DNA from: Anaerolineae bacterium
GTDB lineage: Bacteria > Chloroflexota > Anaerolineae > Aggregatilineales > Phototrophicaceae
Length of the DNA stretch: 56,023 nucleotides
NCBI GenBank assembly: GCA_022822545.1
Contig: JAJEBE010000023.1
Location: forward strand, 1 to 56,023
Direction: 5' to 3'
Both the position numbers and the translations under genes were made by a program. Of this stretch, positions 41,719-50,542 are shown in pieces. Under the pieces are notes generated by a model. That model had not been told where the DNA came from. It ran no database searches and saw only the letters and a list, made by a program, of their open reading frames with translations. The number at the start of each line of letters is the position of its first letter. Position 1 is the first letter of the stretch.

Positions 41719-41782
41719 TGCTATGTCTGTTGGACAACTATCATGACAAATATTTGGACAGTGAAGTTAGGATATTGCCAGA

Positions 41783-42985
41783 ATGACTACCCATCCATTC
41801 ATAAAGTTCCCACCAAACTTTGGTGAGTTTCCTGCTCGTGTTTGGCTTCTATTGGGCGAAATTCAGGCCAGAATCGACCATATTAAGAAACTTCCTATAC
41901 CACGCGATGAAAGCAACCTATTGCGCCGTATGTATCTCACGAAGGGTGTACACAGTACCACGGCTATTGAGGGTAATTCGTTTTCCGAAGAAGAAGTCGA
42001 AAGAATTATCGAAGGAAAACTGCAAGCGCCGCCATCTCGCGAGTATCAGCAGCAGCAGATCGACAATATGGTTGAAGCATTCGACGTTGTCGGTAAGACA
42101 CAATTAGGCGGGTCAAGCACGCCGTTTTCTCTGGAATTGCTCAACAGTTACCACAAGATCGTACTTAACAAATTGGATGATAGCCTTGCAAATGAAGTTG
42201 TTATTGGCGCGCTACGTAAGCATCGTGTCATGGTAGGGCGCTATCTCGCTGCGCCTCCCGAAGATTGCCCGCAGCTTGTCAACAAGTATTGCGACTGGCT
42301 CAATCAAGATATGCCGGCGCCAGAAGGATATGAAATCGCTGGGCAAATCGTAAAGGCATTGGTGGCGCACGTCTACTTCGCCTGGATTCATCCGTATGGT
42401 GACGGCAATGGACGGATGACCAGACTCATAGAATTCGTGATTTTGTTACGGGCAGGCGTTCCAGATGTTGCGGCTCATTTGCTGAGCAATTTCTACAACA
42501 AGACCCGTGATCAGTACTATTCACACCTGCAGGATTCGCATGGCGAATATCGTGATGGTTCGTACACGGAGAAAAGCAACCTTCTTGGTTTCATTGGGTA
42601 TGCGCTACAAGGATTCAAGGATGAATTGGATGAACAGTTTTCTATTATCCATGCCATGCAAGTACGTATCATTTGGCACGATTACATTCATGCTGAGTTT
42701 CGTAAGAGGTTTTCGGAAAACTTATCACCGTCTCGTCAGCGGCAGAAACGGTTGATTCTGGATTTGACAATTCATAGATTTGACGAAGCAGTTACAAAAG
42801 ACCAGATTCGAGACGTCACGCCGGCGCTCTACCTGGCTTATGCCGAAAGGAACAAGCGCATGATTCAGAGAGACCTTAATGCCTTAGTCGATATGGAGTT
42901 ATTGATTCACGATGGAACAGGCTACAAGCCAAACACTAATATCTTGATAGGATTTTTCGCCAATGTGAGGGCAGAAGAGAACTAG
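41783..42985 (+). CDS. Fic family protein (AMP-transferase type) with C-terminal winged helix
   Basis: 400 residues. The Fic active-site motif is HPYGDGNGR at 203-211 (catalytic H203; F replaced by Y). An N-terminal inhibitory-helix motif S/T-x-x-x-E-G is seen as STTAIEGN at 58-65, so it is an autoinhibited class II Fic. Residues about 325-385 look like a winged helix (TKDQIRDVTPALYLAYAERN...LVDMELLIHDGTGYK). Such proteins usually transfer AMP to protein hydroxyls. The gene is visibly more AT-rich than its neighbours, stands alone and has a palindromic promoter, together suggesting horizontal acquisition and autoregulation. No separate antitoxin is needed for this class. Confidence 0.92.
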   Translation: MTTHPFIKFPPNFGEFPARVWLLLGEIQARIDHIKKLPIPRDESNLLRRMYLTKGVHSTTAIEGNSFSEEEVERIIEGKLQAPPSREYQQQQIDNMVEAFDVVGKTQLGGSSTPFSLELLNSYHKIVLNKLDDSLANEVVIGALRKHRVMVGRYLAAPPEDCPQLVNKYCDWLNQDMPAPEGYEIAGQIVKALVAHVYFAWIHPYGDGNGRMTRLIEFVILLRAGVPDVAAHLLSNFYNKTRDQYYSHLQDSHGEYRDGSYTEKSNLLGFIGYALQGFKDELDEQFSIIHAMQVRIIWHDYIHAEFRKRFSENLSPSRQRQKRLILDLTIHRFDEAVTKDQIRDVTPALYLAYAERNKRMIQRDLNALVDMELLIHDGTGYKPNTNILIGFFANVRAEEN

Positions 42986-42993
42986 ACGTCGCC

Positions 42994-43022
42994 AAAAAAA
43001 GAGCGCGCCACCGGGCACGCTC
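42994..43022 (-). terminator. Rho-independent terminator for the ten-domain secreted protein gene
   Basis: Read on the minus strand, GAGCGTGCC and GGCGCGCTC form a 9-bp stem with one G-T pair and loop CGGT (43001-43022), followed directly by seven T (42994-43000). It begins about 30 bases after the stop at 43053. The plus-strand side lacks a T-run, so it would not stop Fic transcription efficiently. Confidence 0.9.
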
Positions 43023-43052
43023 TCCCTTGTGACTTACTCACCCGCTGCGCAA

Positions 43053-46000
43053 CTAGCCCTCCATCATCGCGCGGACCAGATTCTCGCCCATGTTGATCTC
43101 CGCTTGGGCCGCTATCGCGAGCTTGCCGGCGACCCCGGTCGGCGGGTTGGGCGCCCAATCCGCCAGATATTCCATGGTGAAAGCTTTGCCGGCATCGTTT
43201 GCCGCCAATGATGCTTCTTCGCTGCTGAAAATGCTGATGCCTACAACCGTGTCTTCGCCGTCATTCAAGGCGAATTGCGCGAATAAACCGCCCAATTCCT
43301 TCAGCGCCGGCAGGAGCTGCGATATGGCCAAGTCGTTTGCTTCGGCAAAATGCGTCAGGTCGAAGCCTTCATAGAAGCGTATGCTGGCATATAGTTCGCC
43401 AACTGCACCGAGATCATCCGAACGGCGCAGCGCGGCGACATGGTTGATCGACAAGGGACTTTCGACGACCGTCGGCGGGTTGGGCAGCAGCGGCGCCAGG
43501 TTCTCCGCCACAAATTCCCGCGCTTTTTCGGTGGATGCCGAGGCTTGCTCGGCCGAATCGAACAAGCTGACCGCCGTTAGCATATCCCCGGCCGGCAATA
43601 GGTAGTAGCCGACGAAGCCATCGCTCCCGCGCATGATGGGCAAGAAGCCTTCAGCGGTCAGGCGCGCGATATCATCTTGATCGGCGGGATCGATGCCATT
43701 ATAAACGCGGACGCTGGCGAAGACGCTGTCGTCCATCATCGCGCCGACCAGGTTGGCGCCCATGTGAACATCCGCCAGCGCCGCCACACCGAGAGATCCA
43801 CTGACCTGCAGGGGATCATCCGGCAGCCAATCCGCGAGGTGCTCCGCCACGAAATCAGCCGCGATGTCTGAGCCACCCTGCAAACTCTCCTCGGAATCCA
43901 TGATCCGCAGCGCGACGGCCTTGTCGACGCCATCGCTGATCCCGTAATAACTGAAGAGACCGCCGTTTTCGCGCAAGTCCGGCAAAAAGACGGACTGGAC
44001 CAATGCAACCGTCTCATCCAGATGCGCTATATCGAAACCGTCGTAGATCGCCAAGAGGGCGTGGAGCGAGGTCATGCCCGCATCCATCATCACCCCTTGA
44101 GTATCCGTCAGATAAGTCACCTCAACCGTGCCTTCGACGATGGTTGGCGGGTTGGGCAGCAGCGGCGCCAGGTTCTCGGCGACGAATTCCCGCGCCTTTT
44201 CGGTGGATGCCGAGGCCTGCTCGGCCGAATCGAACAAGCTGATCGCCGCCAGCGTGTCCCCGGCCGGCAGCAGGTAGTAGCCGACGAAACCATCGCTCCC
44301 GCGCATGATGGGCAGGAAGCCTTCAGACGTCAGGCGCACGATATTATCTTGGTCGGCGGGATCGATGCCATCGTAGACGCGGACGCTGGCGAAGACGCGC
44401 TTCATCGGCATCTCCTTTTCGGCGGCATTCACGCCTGCCAGCACTCCTTCGCGTACGGCGATGCCCAGGCGGCCATTGATACGAACCGGATCATCGGGCA
44501 GTACGTCCGCCAGGTGCTCGGCCACGAAGCTCGCCGCGATCTCGTTGGCGGTCTGCGCGCCTTCTTCGGTAGCGAAGACGCTGAACCCGACGACCATGTC
44601 CACACCGTCGTTCATCGAGAAGTAGGCAAATAACCCGCCAGTCTCCATTTGCGCCGGCAGCAAGATGGTCTCCACCAAGTGATTGGCCTCGTCGAGAAAT
44701 GTCATATCGTAGTTGCTGTAGATGCGCAGCGCGGCGTACAGCGGCAGCGCCATGTCTTCCGGCGCCATTGATTCGTCGAAGAAATCGACCATCATTTGCG
44801 TGCTTATATCAATTTCGCCTTCGACGATGGTTGGCGGGTTGGGCAGCAGCGGCGCCAGGTTCTCGACGACAAAGTCGCGCGCCTTCGCATTCGATGCCGA
44901 GGCCTGCCCGGCCGAGTCGAACAAGCTGACCGCCGCCAACCTATCTCCCGCCGGCAGCAGATAGTAGCCGACGAAGCCGTCGCTCTCGCGCATGATGGGC
45001 AGGAAGCCTTCAGACGTCAGGCGCACGATATCATCTTGGTCGGCCGGATTGATGTCATCGTAGACGCGGACGCTGGCGAAGACTTTGTCTTCCATCTGTT
45101 TGCTATCGATCAGATTGGCGCCCGCGTTTAATTCGGCAAATGCGGCCAGGCCCAGGCTTCCATTGATGCGGGTTGGCTCTTCACTGATCCAATCCGTCAT
45201 GTATTCCGCCGTAAATTCCGCAGCCAGATCATTTGCGGCCAGCGCATTAGCCTCGGAATCATAGACGCTAAGCGCCGCCACCCGATCCACGCCGTCGTCC
45301 ATCGTGAAGTAACTGAACAGACCGTCGGCTTCTTGCTGCTGTGGCAGGAAGATGGTGTCCACCAACTCGACGGCTTCTTCGCGATTTGTCAGGTCGTAAT
45401 TGTCGTAGACGCGAAGGGCGGCATAGAGCGAGCTTGGGCTAGCGCCCATCATCATGTCTTCGAGCGAAGCCAGGTGCCAGACGTCCAATTCCCCGGCCAC
45501 GATCAACGGCGGATTGGGCAGGAGCGGCGCCAGGTTTTCGGCGACGAAATCGCGGGCTTTCTCGTTGGATGCCGAGGCTTGCTCAGGCGAATCGAACAGG
45601 CTGACGGCGGCCAGCGTGTCACCGGCCGGTAGCAGGTAGTAGCCGACGAAGCCATCGCTCCCGCGCATGATCGGCAGGAAGCCTTCAGATGTCAGGCGCA
45701 CGATATCATCTTGGTCGGCCGGATTGACGCCATCGTAGACGCGGACGCTGGCGAAGACGCTTTGGTCAATCAGGTTTGCGCTATTGTTCACATCGGCCAA
45801 TAAGGCGATTGCCACACGACCGGCGGTGATGGATGGGGCGGTCGGCAGATACTGCGTCAAGTTCTCGGCGACAAAGTCGGCCGCGGCGCTGTTTGAGGCC
45901 ATTGCCGATGTTTCGCTGTCAAAGATACTGATGGCGGCTAACTGATCGGCGCCATCGTGCATTAGATAGTAGCCAAAGAAGCCGTCAGTCTCGCGCATGA

Positions 46001-46535
46001 TCGGCAAGAAACCATCCTCGACGATGTTAACAAACTCATTGAGGTCGTCCGCTTCAAACCCATCATAGATGCGAACGCTCGCATGCAGGCTGCTTACATC
46101 GCCATCAGCCATGCCATCCAGCATCTCAACAAAGCCGATATCGACCAAGCCCTCGACGATCCGCGGCGGATTCGGCAGCAGCGGCGCCAGATACTCTACG
46201 ACGAAGTCACGCGCTAAGGCATTCGATGCCAAGGCTTGCTCACGTGTCTCGAAAACGTTGATCGCCGCCAGCGTGCCATCAACAGGGTGAACGACATAAT
46301 AGGCGATGAAGCCTTCGCTACCGCTAATGATTGGCACGAAGCCTTCGATTGTGACGCGTTCAAGTTCTGCCAAGTCTGCCGGGTCAATTCCGTCGTAGAC
46401 GCGGACACTGGCGAATACCTCGCCCTCCATCATGTCTTGCGCCGCAACTGTGAAAGGCAAAGCCGATAGCAAGAGCAGGGATAAAGCCAGCAAAACTCTC
46501 AAATCTCTGCTCCAGGCAAATGTGTGATTCCGCAC
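43053..46535 (-). CDS. Secreted protein of ten tandem ABM-like domains (five A-B pairs)
   Basis: About 1160 residues. A Sec signal peptide (DLRVLLALSLLLLSALPF, cleavage after TVAA) is followed by ten domains of 108-117 residues, each like the single-domain antibiotic-biosynthesis-monooxygenase (ABM, dimeric alpha-beta barrel) family: strand ASVRVYDG, helix, GFLPIMRGSDGFVGYYL, strand, LFDS, helix FVAENLAPLLPNPP. Odd domains (A) end in LLPNPP and four of them are almost identical. Even domains (B) have Y(A/S)-(A/S)LR-YDNYD and G(L)F-YF-M-DGVD. GTG 46535 is favoured because GGAGG lies five bases upstream; a TTG at 46547 overlaps that site. It has its own promoter and terminator. Paired domains could form internal barrels; any enzymatic activity or ligand is unknown. 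Confidence 0.88.
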   Translation of the reverse strand: MRNHTFAWSRDLRVLLALSLLLLSALPFTVAAQDMMEGEVFASVRVYDGIDPADLAELERVTIEGFVPIISGSEGFIAYYVVHPVDGTLAAINVFETREQALASNALARDFVVEYLAPLLPNPPRIVEGLVDIGFVEMLDGMADGDVSSLHASVRIYDGFEADDLNEFVNIVEDGFLPIMRETDGFFGYYLMHDGADQLAAISIFDSETSAMASNSAAADFVAENLTQYLPTAPSITAGRVAIALLADVNNSANLIDQSVFASVRVYDGVNPADQDDIVRLTSEGFLPIMRGSDGFVGYYLLPAGDTLAAVSLFDSPEQASASNEKARDFVAENLAPLLPNPPLIVAGELDVWHLASLEDMMMGASPSSLYAALRVYDNYDLTNREEAVELVDTIFLPQQQEADGLFSYFTMDDGVDRVAALSVYDSEANALAANDLAAEFTAEYMTDWISEEPTRINGSLGLAAFAELNAGANLIDSKQMEDKVFASVRVYDDINPADQDDIVRLTSEGFLPIMRESDGFVGYYLLPAGDRLAAVSLFDSAGQASASNAKARDFVVENLAPLLPNPPTIVEGEIDISTQMMVDFFDESMAPEDMALPLYAALRIYSNYDMTFLDEANHLVETILLPAQMETGGLFAYFSMNDGVDMVVGFSVFATEEGAQTANEIAASFVAEHLADVLPDDPVRINGRLGIAVREGVLAGVNAAEKEMPMKRVFASVRVYDGIDPADQDNIVRLTSEGFLPIMRGSDGFVGYYLLPAGDTLAAISLFDSAEQASASTEKAREFVAENLAPLLPNPPTIVEGTVEVTYLTDTQGVMMDAGMTSLHALLAIYDGFDIAHLDETVALVQSVFLPDLRENGGLFSYYGISDGVDKAVALRIMDSEESLQGGSDIAADFVAEHLADWLPDDPLQVSGSLGVAALADVHMGANLVGAMMDDSVFASVRVYNGIDPADQDDIARLTAEGFLPIMRGSDGFVGYYLLPAGDMLTAVSLFDSAEQASASTEKAREFVAENLAPLLPNPPTVVESPLSINHVAALRRSDDLGAVGELYASIRFYEGFDLTHFAEANDLAISQLLPALKELGGLFAQFALNDGEDTVVGISIFSSEEASLAANDAGKAFTMEYLADWAPNPPTGVAGKLAIAAQAEINMGENLVRAMMEG
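43056..46421 (-). repeat. Five tandem coding repeats, about 670 bases each
   Basis: Each repeat encodes one A domain and one B domain. Approximate limits, in gene order: 46421-45759, 45758-45084, 45083-44397, 44396-43725 and 43724-43056. A-type halves of repeats 2-5 share long near-identical DNA (for example the segments encoding DGFVGYYLLPAGD and ENLAPLLPNPP). B-type halves and the first A are more diverged. This points to recent unequal recombination or gene conversion acting on the A halves. Confidence 0.85.
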
Positions 46536-46618
46536 GATATCCTCCAATTTGAATGGGTCAACAGTGTAGCCTGCGATGCTCAGTCATGCTCATGTGAAGA
46601 CTTGCATCTAAATTTCAG

Positions 46619-46646
46619 TCTATACTTTATTTCGGTTTGTAGTCAA
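46619..46646 (-). promoter_or_regulatory. Predicted promoter of the ten-domain protein gene
   Basis: On the minus strand TTGACT (46646-46641) and TATAGA (46624-46619) are separated by 16 bases and lie about 85 bases upstream of GTG 46535. The surrounding DNA is AT-rich relative to the genes. Pattern-based only. Confidence 0.55.
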
Positions 46647-46771
46647 CCTTGCCGGGCTGTGGCAAAGGGTAAAGCAAACTGACGGCACATTCACTTCGCT
46701 AAGGTCTTCACCAAGGGCAGTCACGCGTCTAAGGCGATGGATTTCTCAGAGCAAACCTGACCTGTTTCCAC

Positions 46772-47782
46772 TTATAGGCGGACGACCTCCGCGCTGCGGC
46801 TGCTCTCGAGCGCGGCGTCAACGATCCGCATATTGACCAGACCTTCCGCCGCGCCGGGGTTAGGCGCCCGATCTTCACGGATACACTCGATGAAGTGCGC
46901 CAGTTGCCGATCGTACATCGCTTGCGGGCAGTGCTCCTCGCGCGCCGGTGGATAGCCGGGGTCGACCGTCGCAACCGTTTCCGCTTCACGATTGGGGATT
47001 TCCAGCCCTGTGGGAAACAGCTGTCCAAAAGCCCGGGTTCCATAGAGCTGTGTGCTCGCTTCCGGCCCATCGGCATGGGGCCACCACCAGCCCGATTCGA
47101 CGATCGATATCGCGCCGTTGTCCCAGTTGATCCAGATCGTGCCGCTGTCATCAACATCGTAATTGGTGTAGTCGGTCCCGATCTTGGCGTAGACGCTGGC
47201 CGGCTGCGGATCGCCCAGCAGGTAACGCGCGGCGTCGATGGCGTGGATGCCCATATCGGCCAGCGCGCCGCCGCCAGCATAGCGCTTGTCGACAAACCAG
47301 CCGCCTGGTCCCCAGTTCACATGCACGCCGTAGCCGCGGGTACGCAAGATTTTGCCCAGCTTGCCCGCGTCAATTTGCCGCTTGAGCCAGTTGACCTCTT
47401 CATCAAAGCGCCAGCAATGCGCCACCATCAGCTTGGCGCCGCTCCTCTCGGCCGCCCGCTGCATCGCCTCCGCCTCGGCCGCGTCCAGCGCCATTGGCTT
47501 CTCGACCAGCACATGCAGGCCGGCTTCCAATGCGGCGATCGTTTGTGGCGCGTGCAAATAGTTGGGTGTACTGACGACCAGGATGTCCACATCGCCGGCG
47601 GCCAGCAGGTCTTCGACAGCGGTGTACTGCCGCGTGATGCCGAATTGCGCGGCGTATTCCGCCATTGATTCTGATCGATGATTGACGATGGCGATGAGAT
47701 CCAAGTTTGTCATCGCCTGCGCCGCTCGCGCATGGACTCGCGATATGTGACCGGCGCCGGTGAAGGCGATTTTCAGCGTCAT
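46772..47782 (-). CDS. Gfo/Idh/MocA-family oxidoreductase
   Basis: A 336-residue NAD(P)-dependent dehydrogenase. The Rossmann start is LKIAFTGAGHISRVHARAA, the catalytic-region motif is LHVLVEKPMALDAAEAEAM, and the second domain contains GGGALADMGIHAIDAARYLLG with the conserved D-x-G-x-H. ATG 47782 follows AGGAGG nine bases upstream; an in-frame TTG at 47800 overlaps that site. It is divergent from the glycerol-1-phosphate-dehydrogenase-like gene with 280 bases between. The substrate is probably a cyclic polyol or sugar, not identifiable further. Confidence 0.9.
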   Translation of the reverse strand: MTLKIAFTGAGHISRVHARAAQAMTNLDLIAIVNHRSESMAEYAAQFGITRQYTAVEDLLAAGDVDILVVSTPNYLHAPQTIAALEAGLHVLVEKPMALDAAEAEAMQRAAERSGAKLMVAHCWRFDEEVNWLKRQIDAGKLGKILRTRGYGVHVNWGPGGWFVDKRYAGGGALADMGIHAIDAARYLLGDPQPASVYAKIGTDYTNYDVDDSGTIWINWDNGAISIVESGWWWPHADGPEASTQLYGTRAFGQLFPTGLEIPNREAETVATVDPGYPPAREEHCPQAMYDRQLAHFIECIREDRAPNPGAAEGLVNMRIVDAALESSRSAEVVRL

Positions 47783-47911
47783 GCGGTTATTCCTCCTCAA
47801 GCTGTCGTGGTTTGAGCCTTTGCAGATCTAAACGCTGCCAATGGCCACTTGATATATTTGGGAGTGGTGAATAACGAGGGCATGATCCAGCTTGTCCGGA
47901 GAATCTGATGC

Positions 47912-47936
47912 GGGCGACCCAAGGATCGCCCCTACA
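47912..47936 (-). repeat. REP-like hairpin element, single copy (g)
   Basis: GGGCGACCC (47912-47920) and GGATCGCCC (47923-47931) pair with one mismatch over a 2-base loop, followed by CTACA (47932-47936). It lies in the divergent region between two dehydrogenase genes. The element is flanked by further repeats: CACTTGATATATTTG at 47846-47860 echoes CACTTGAGATATTTTG at 47986-48001, and GTGGTGAAT at 47864-47872 is the reverse complement of ATTCACCAC at 47980-47988. Confidence 0.75.
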
Positions 47937-48062
47937 TTTTTTTTGCTGAGTCAGGATTATTTGTTGCTAGAGCCACAGAATTCACCACTTGAGATATTTT
48001 GACAAATGCTTGGGACTATTGGTATCTTTCTTGCAGTCTAACAGCAATTCGAGGAATCACAG

Positions 48063-49106
48063 ATGTTCGATCGCCCCGGCTTCACCACAATCTTCGGCCG
48101 CAATCTCATCGGCGAACTGCCCAATATCGCCCACCGTCCCTACCTCGTCGTCACCATGGACGACCTCTGGCCGCTCTTTGAACATCATTTTGATGACCAC
48201 CTCGCTGGTCCTTACCTGGTCAATACCATCGACGGCGACGAGCTGGAGGACGAAGTTGCCAGGCTGCCGCACTGCCGCAGCATCATCGGGCTTGGCGGCG
48301 GCCAGGCATTGGATGTCGCCAAATTCTTCGCCTGGAAGCTGCAATTGCCGCTTTTCCAGGCGCCGACGTCGATGTCGGTCAACGCCGCTTTTGGGCATCG
48401 CACCGGACTGCGCTTCAAAGGCAATGTGCGTTACGTCTGCTGGGCCGTGCCCGAGGCGGTCTACGTGGACTACGATGTCATCCAGAATGCGCCGCCGTTA
48501 GTCAATCGCAGCGGCATCTGCGAGATCCTCTGTTACCACACCGCCCATGCCGATTGGCGTTATGCGGAGGAACGCGGCAAGCTCGAGGGAAAATGGCCCT
48601 ACGACCAAGCGATGGTCGACGAAGCGCAGGCGGTGATGGCGACGGTGATGGATGCGCTCGATGACATCCGCGAGGTCAACGAAAAGGGCATTCGCGCGTT
48701 GATGCTGGCGAATCGCTGGGGTGGGGCGGCTTTCCACAACCTGGGCTGGAACCCGCGCCCGATCGAAGGCGCCGATCACTTTCTCTTCTACGCGCTTGAA
48801 TACCATACGGGGGTGAAGTTCATTCATGGGCAGCCGGTTTGCCTGGGCATTTACGTCGGCTCGCTGCTGCATGATGACCGGGCGCAAGAGATGCTGGAGG
48901 CCATCGTGCGCGCCGGCGTCGATATTCGCCCAGAGGCGATGGGCATCAGCTGGGGTGATGTTAGCCATGCGCTGCTGAATATGCGGGAGTTCGTGCGGCA
49001 AGCTGGTTTGTGGTACGGTATCTACCACGATGCCGAGATTGACCAAGCTTTTGTGGATACCGTCCGCGTCAATGTGGAAGCGGCATACCAGGGCGTAGCG
49101 CTTTGA
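48063..49106 (+). CDS. Iron-containing alcohol dehydrogenase, glycerol-1-phosphate-dehydrogenase (AraM/EgsA)-like
   Basis: 347 residues. The Fe-ADH_2 pattern is clear: SIIGLGGGQALDVAKFFAW (NAD-binding glycine motif), APTSMSVNAAFGHRTGLRF, a metal region around ICEILCYHTAHADWRY and EGADHFLFYALEYHTGVKFIHGQPVCLG with candidate metal histidines. Related enzymes reduce dihydroxyacetone phosphate to sn-glycerol-1-phosphate; AraM homologues occur in arabinose operons. GAGGAA precedes ATG 48063. It is followed by a sugar importer on the same strand, so a sugar-linked role is plausible. Exact substrate unproven. Confidence 0.82.
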   Translation: MFDRPGFTTIFGRNLIGELPNIAHRPYLVVTMDDLWPLFEHHFDDHLAGPYLVNTIDGDELEDEVARLPHCRSIIGLGGGQALDVAKFFAWKLQLPLFQAPTSMSVNAAFGHRTGLRFKGNVRYVCWAVPEAVYVDYDVIQNAPPLVNRSGICEILCYHTAHADWRYAEERGKLEGKWPYDQAMVDEAQAVMATVMDALDDIREVNEKGIRALMLANRWGGAAFHNLGWNPRPIEGADHFLFYALEYHTGVKFIHGQPVCLGIYVGSLLHDDRAQEMLEAIVRAGVDIRPEAMGISWGDVSHALLNMREFVRQAGLWYGIYHDAEIDQAFVDTVRVNVEAAYQGVAL

Positions 49107-49175
49107 GTCGCATTACCGGAATCACTCTGACGAGGGTCAGTGATTTTTTGTCAATCTACAGTCAGGAGTTTCACG

Positions 49176-50513
49176 ATGTTTAGGAAAACACTTGTATTGC
49201 TTCTTTTGCTGTTGGTCTGTCTCGCGCCTGTCGTACAAGCCAACGGCGACCTCGACTGGATGCAATTCGCCGGCAGCGAAATCACGATTCTGATGCCCGA
49301 GCATCCGGTGCTGGATGGCATGCGCAGCGTCATGGACGACTTTGAGGCCGCCACCGGCATCACCGTCAACGTCGAGGCGCTGGCCGAAAATCTCTACTTC
49401 GACCGCATGGAAGTCGCCTTGCGCGCTGATGAAGGCGTCATGGATGTCTACATGGTGCCGATGGATTCCACCGCCTTCACCCAATGGTCCAACGGCTTGA
49501 TCCATCCGCTAAGCCCCTTCATCAATGATGATCACATGACCGCTGCCGATTACAACTTCGCCGACTTCCCGGCCGGCTTCACCCAGGCGACGCAATACCC
49601 GCCCGGCGATATGGACGCGCAGGATTATGCGATACCGGTATCCTTCGAGGCTTATACCCTCTTTTGGAATCAGGACATCGTCGATGAATACCTGGACGGT
49701 GAAATCCCGGGCACCATGGGCGGCTTGATCGAAGCGGCGCAGGGCATCACCGAGGCGAGCGGCGGCACAGTTGCCGGGGCGGTCATGCGCGGCATCCGCT
49801 CCCACACCATCATGGACACCGTCACCGGCATGGTCTTAAACAATTGGGGCGAAGCAGAAATGTCCCTGCCCTACAATGTCTGGTTCGATGGCGACTGGTC
49901 CAATCCCATCCTCACCGATGAGCGCGTCACCGCCGGTCTGTCGCACTACGCCGGCATGATGTCCGCCGGTCCCATAAACGTGCAGTCGCTCGATTGGCCC
50001 GATGCCAGTCTGCTTTTCCAGCAGGGGCGCGCCGGTTTCTTCATTGACGCCAGCCTCTTCGGTCCTGGTTTTGAAGATCCTGATGCATCCGCGGTTGCGG
50101 GCAAGACCGGTTACGCCGTCATGCCGCCAGTCGAAGGGGGCGGCGCTTCCTGGACGGGCCACTGGATGTGGGGCATCGGCATCCCCGCCAACTCTCAGAA
50201 TCCGGAAGCGGCTTGGTATTTCATCCAATGGATGACCAGCGCGGACATTGAGCCAGTCATCGGCGCTTATCATGGCGGCGCGGCCCGCGTCTCGACCTGG
50301 GACAAAGCCGAATACGTCGACGCGCTGAATCCGCTCTATGTCGAGACTGTGCTGGAGGCGATGCAGACCTCGCGCACGACGGTCGTCTTCCGCGAAGGCT
50401 GGAGCGAATACGCACTGGTCATCGTCGACGCGATCCAGGATATGTACGGCGGCATGGCGCCGGCCGACGCCACTGCCAAAGCGCAGCAACGCCTCCTGGA
50501 TATGGACGGGTAA
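49176..50513 (+). CDS. Sugar ABC transporter substrate-binding protein
   Basis: A 445-residue family-1 extracellular solute-binding protein with a Sec signal peptide (FRKTLVLLLLLLVCLAPVV, cleavage after VQA). Mature features are MRSVMDDFEAATGITVNVEAL, VSFEAYTLFWNQDIVDEYL and WTGHWMWGIGIPANSQNPEAAWYFIQWM. ATG 49176 has AGGAG eight bases upstream; the frame's earlier start is not supported. It heads an operon with two permeases, separated from them by a hairpin pair at 50543-50608. No ATPase is nearby. Confidence 0.93.
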   Translation: MFRKTLVLLLLLLVCLAPVVQANGDLDWMQFAGSEITILMPEHPVLDGMRSVMDDFEAATGITVNVEALAENLYFDRMEVALRADEGVMDVYMVPMDSTAFTQWSNGLIHPLSPFINDDHMTAADYNFADFPAGFTQATQYPPGDMDAQDYAIPVSFEAYTLFWNQDIVDEYLDGEIPGTMGGLIEAAQGITEASGGTVAGAVMRGIRSHTIMDTVTGMVLNNWGEAEMSLPYNVWFDGDWSNPILTDERVTAGLSHYAGMMSAGPINVQSLDWPDASLLFQQGRAGFFIDASLFGPGFEDPDASAVAGKTGYAVMPPVEGGGASWTGHWMWGIGIPANSQNPEAAWYFIQWMTSADIEPVIGAYHGGAARVSTWDKAEYVDALNPLYVETVLEAMQTSRTTVVFREGWSEYALVIVDAIQDMYGGMAPADATAKAQQRLLDMDG

Positions 50514-50542
50514 GGAAGTCGGTTTTCCGTTACGCGCTTTGC

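Noticed and set aside
43056..46421. Large DNA repeats as a CRISPR array or transposon cluster
   Set aside because: They lie in frame inside one long gene with a signal peptide, promoter and terminator, and encode alternating protein domains.
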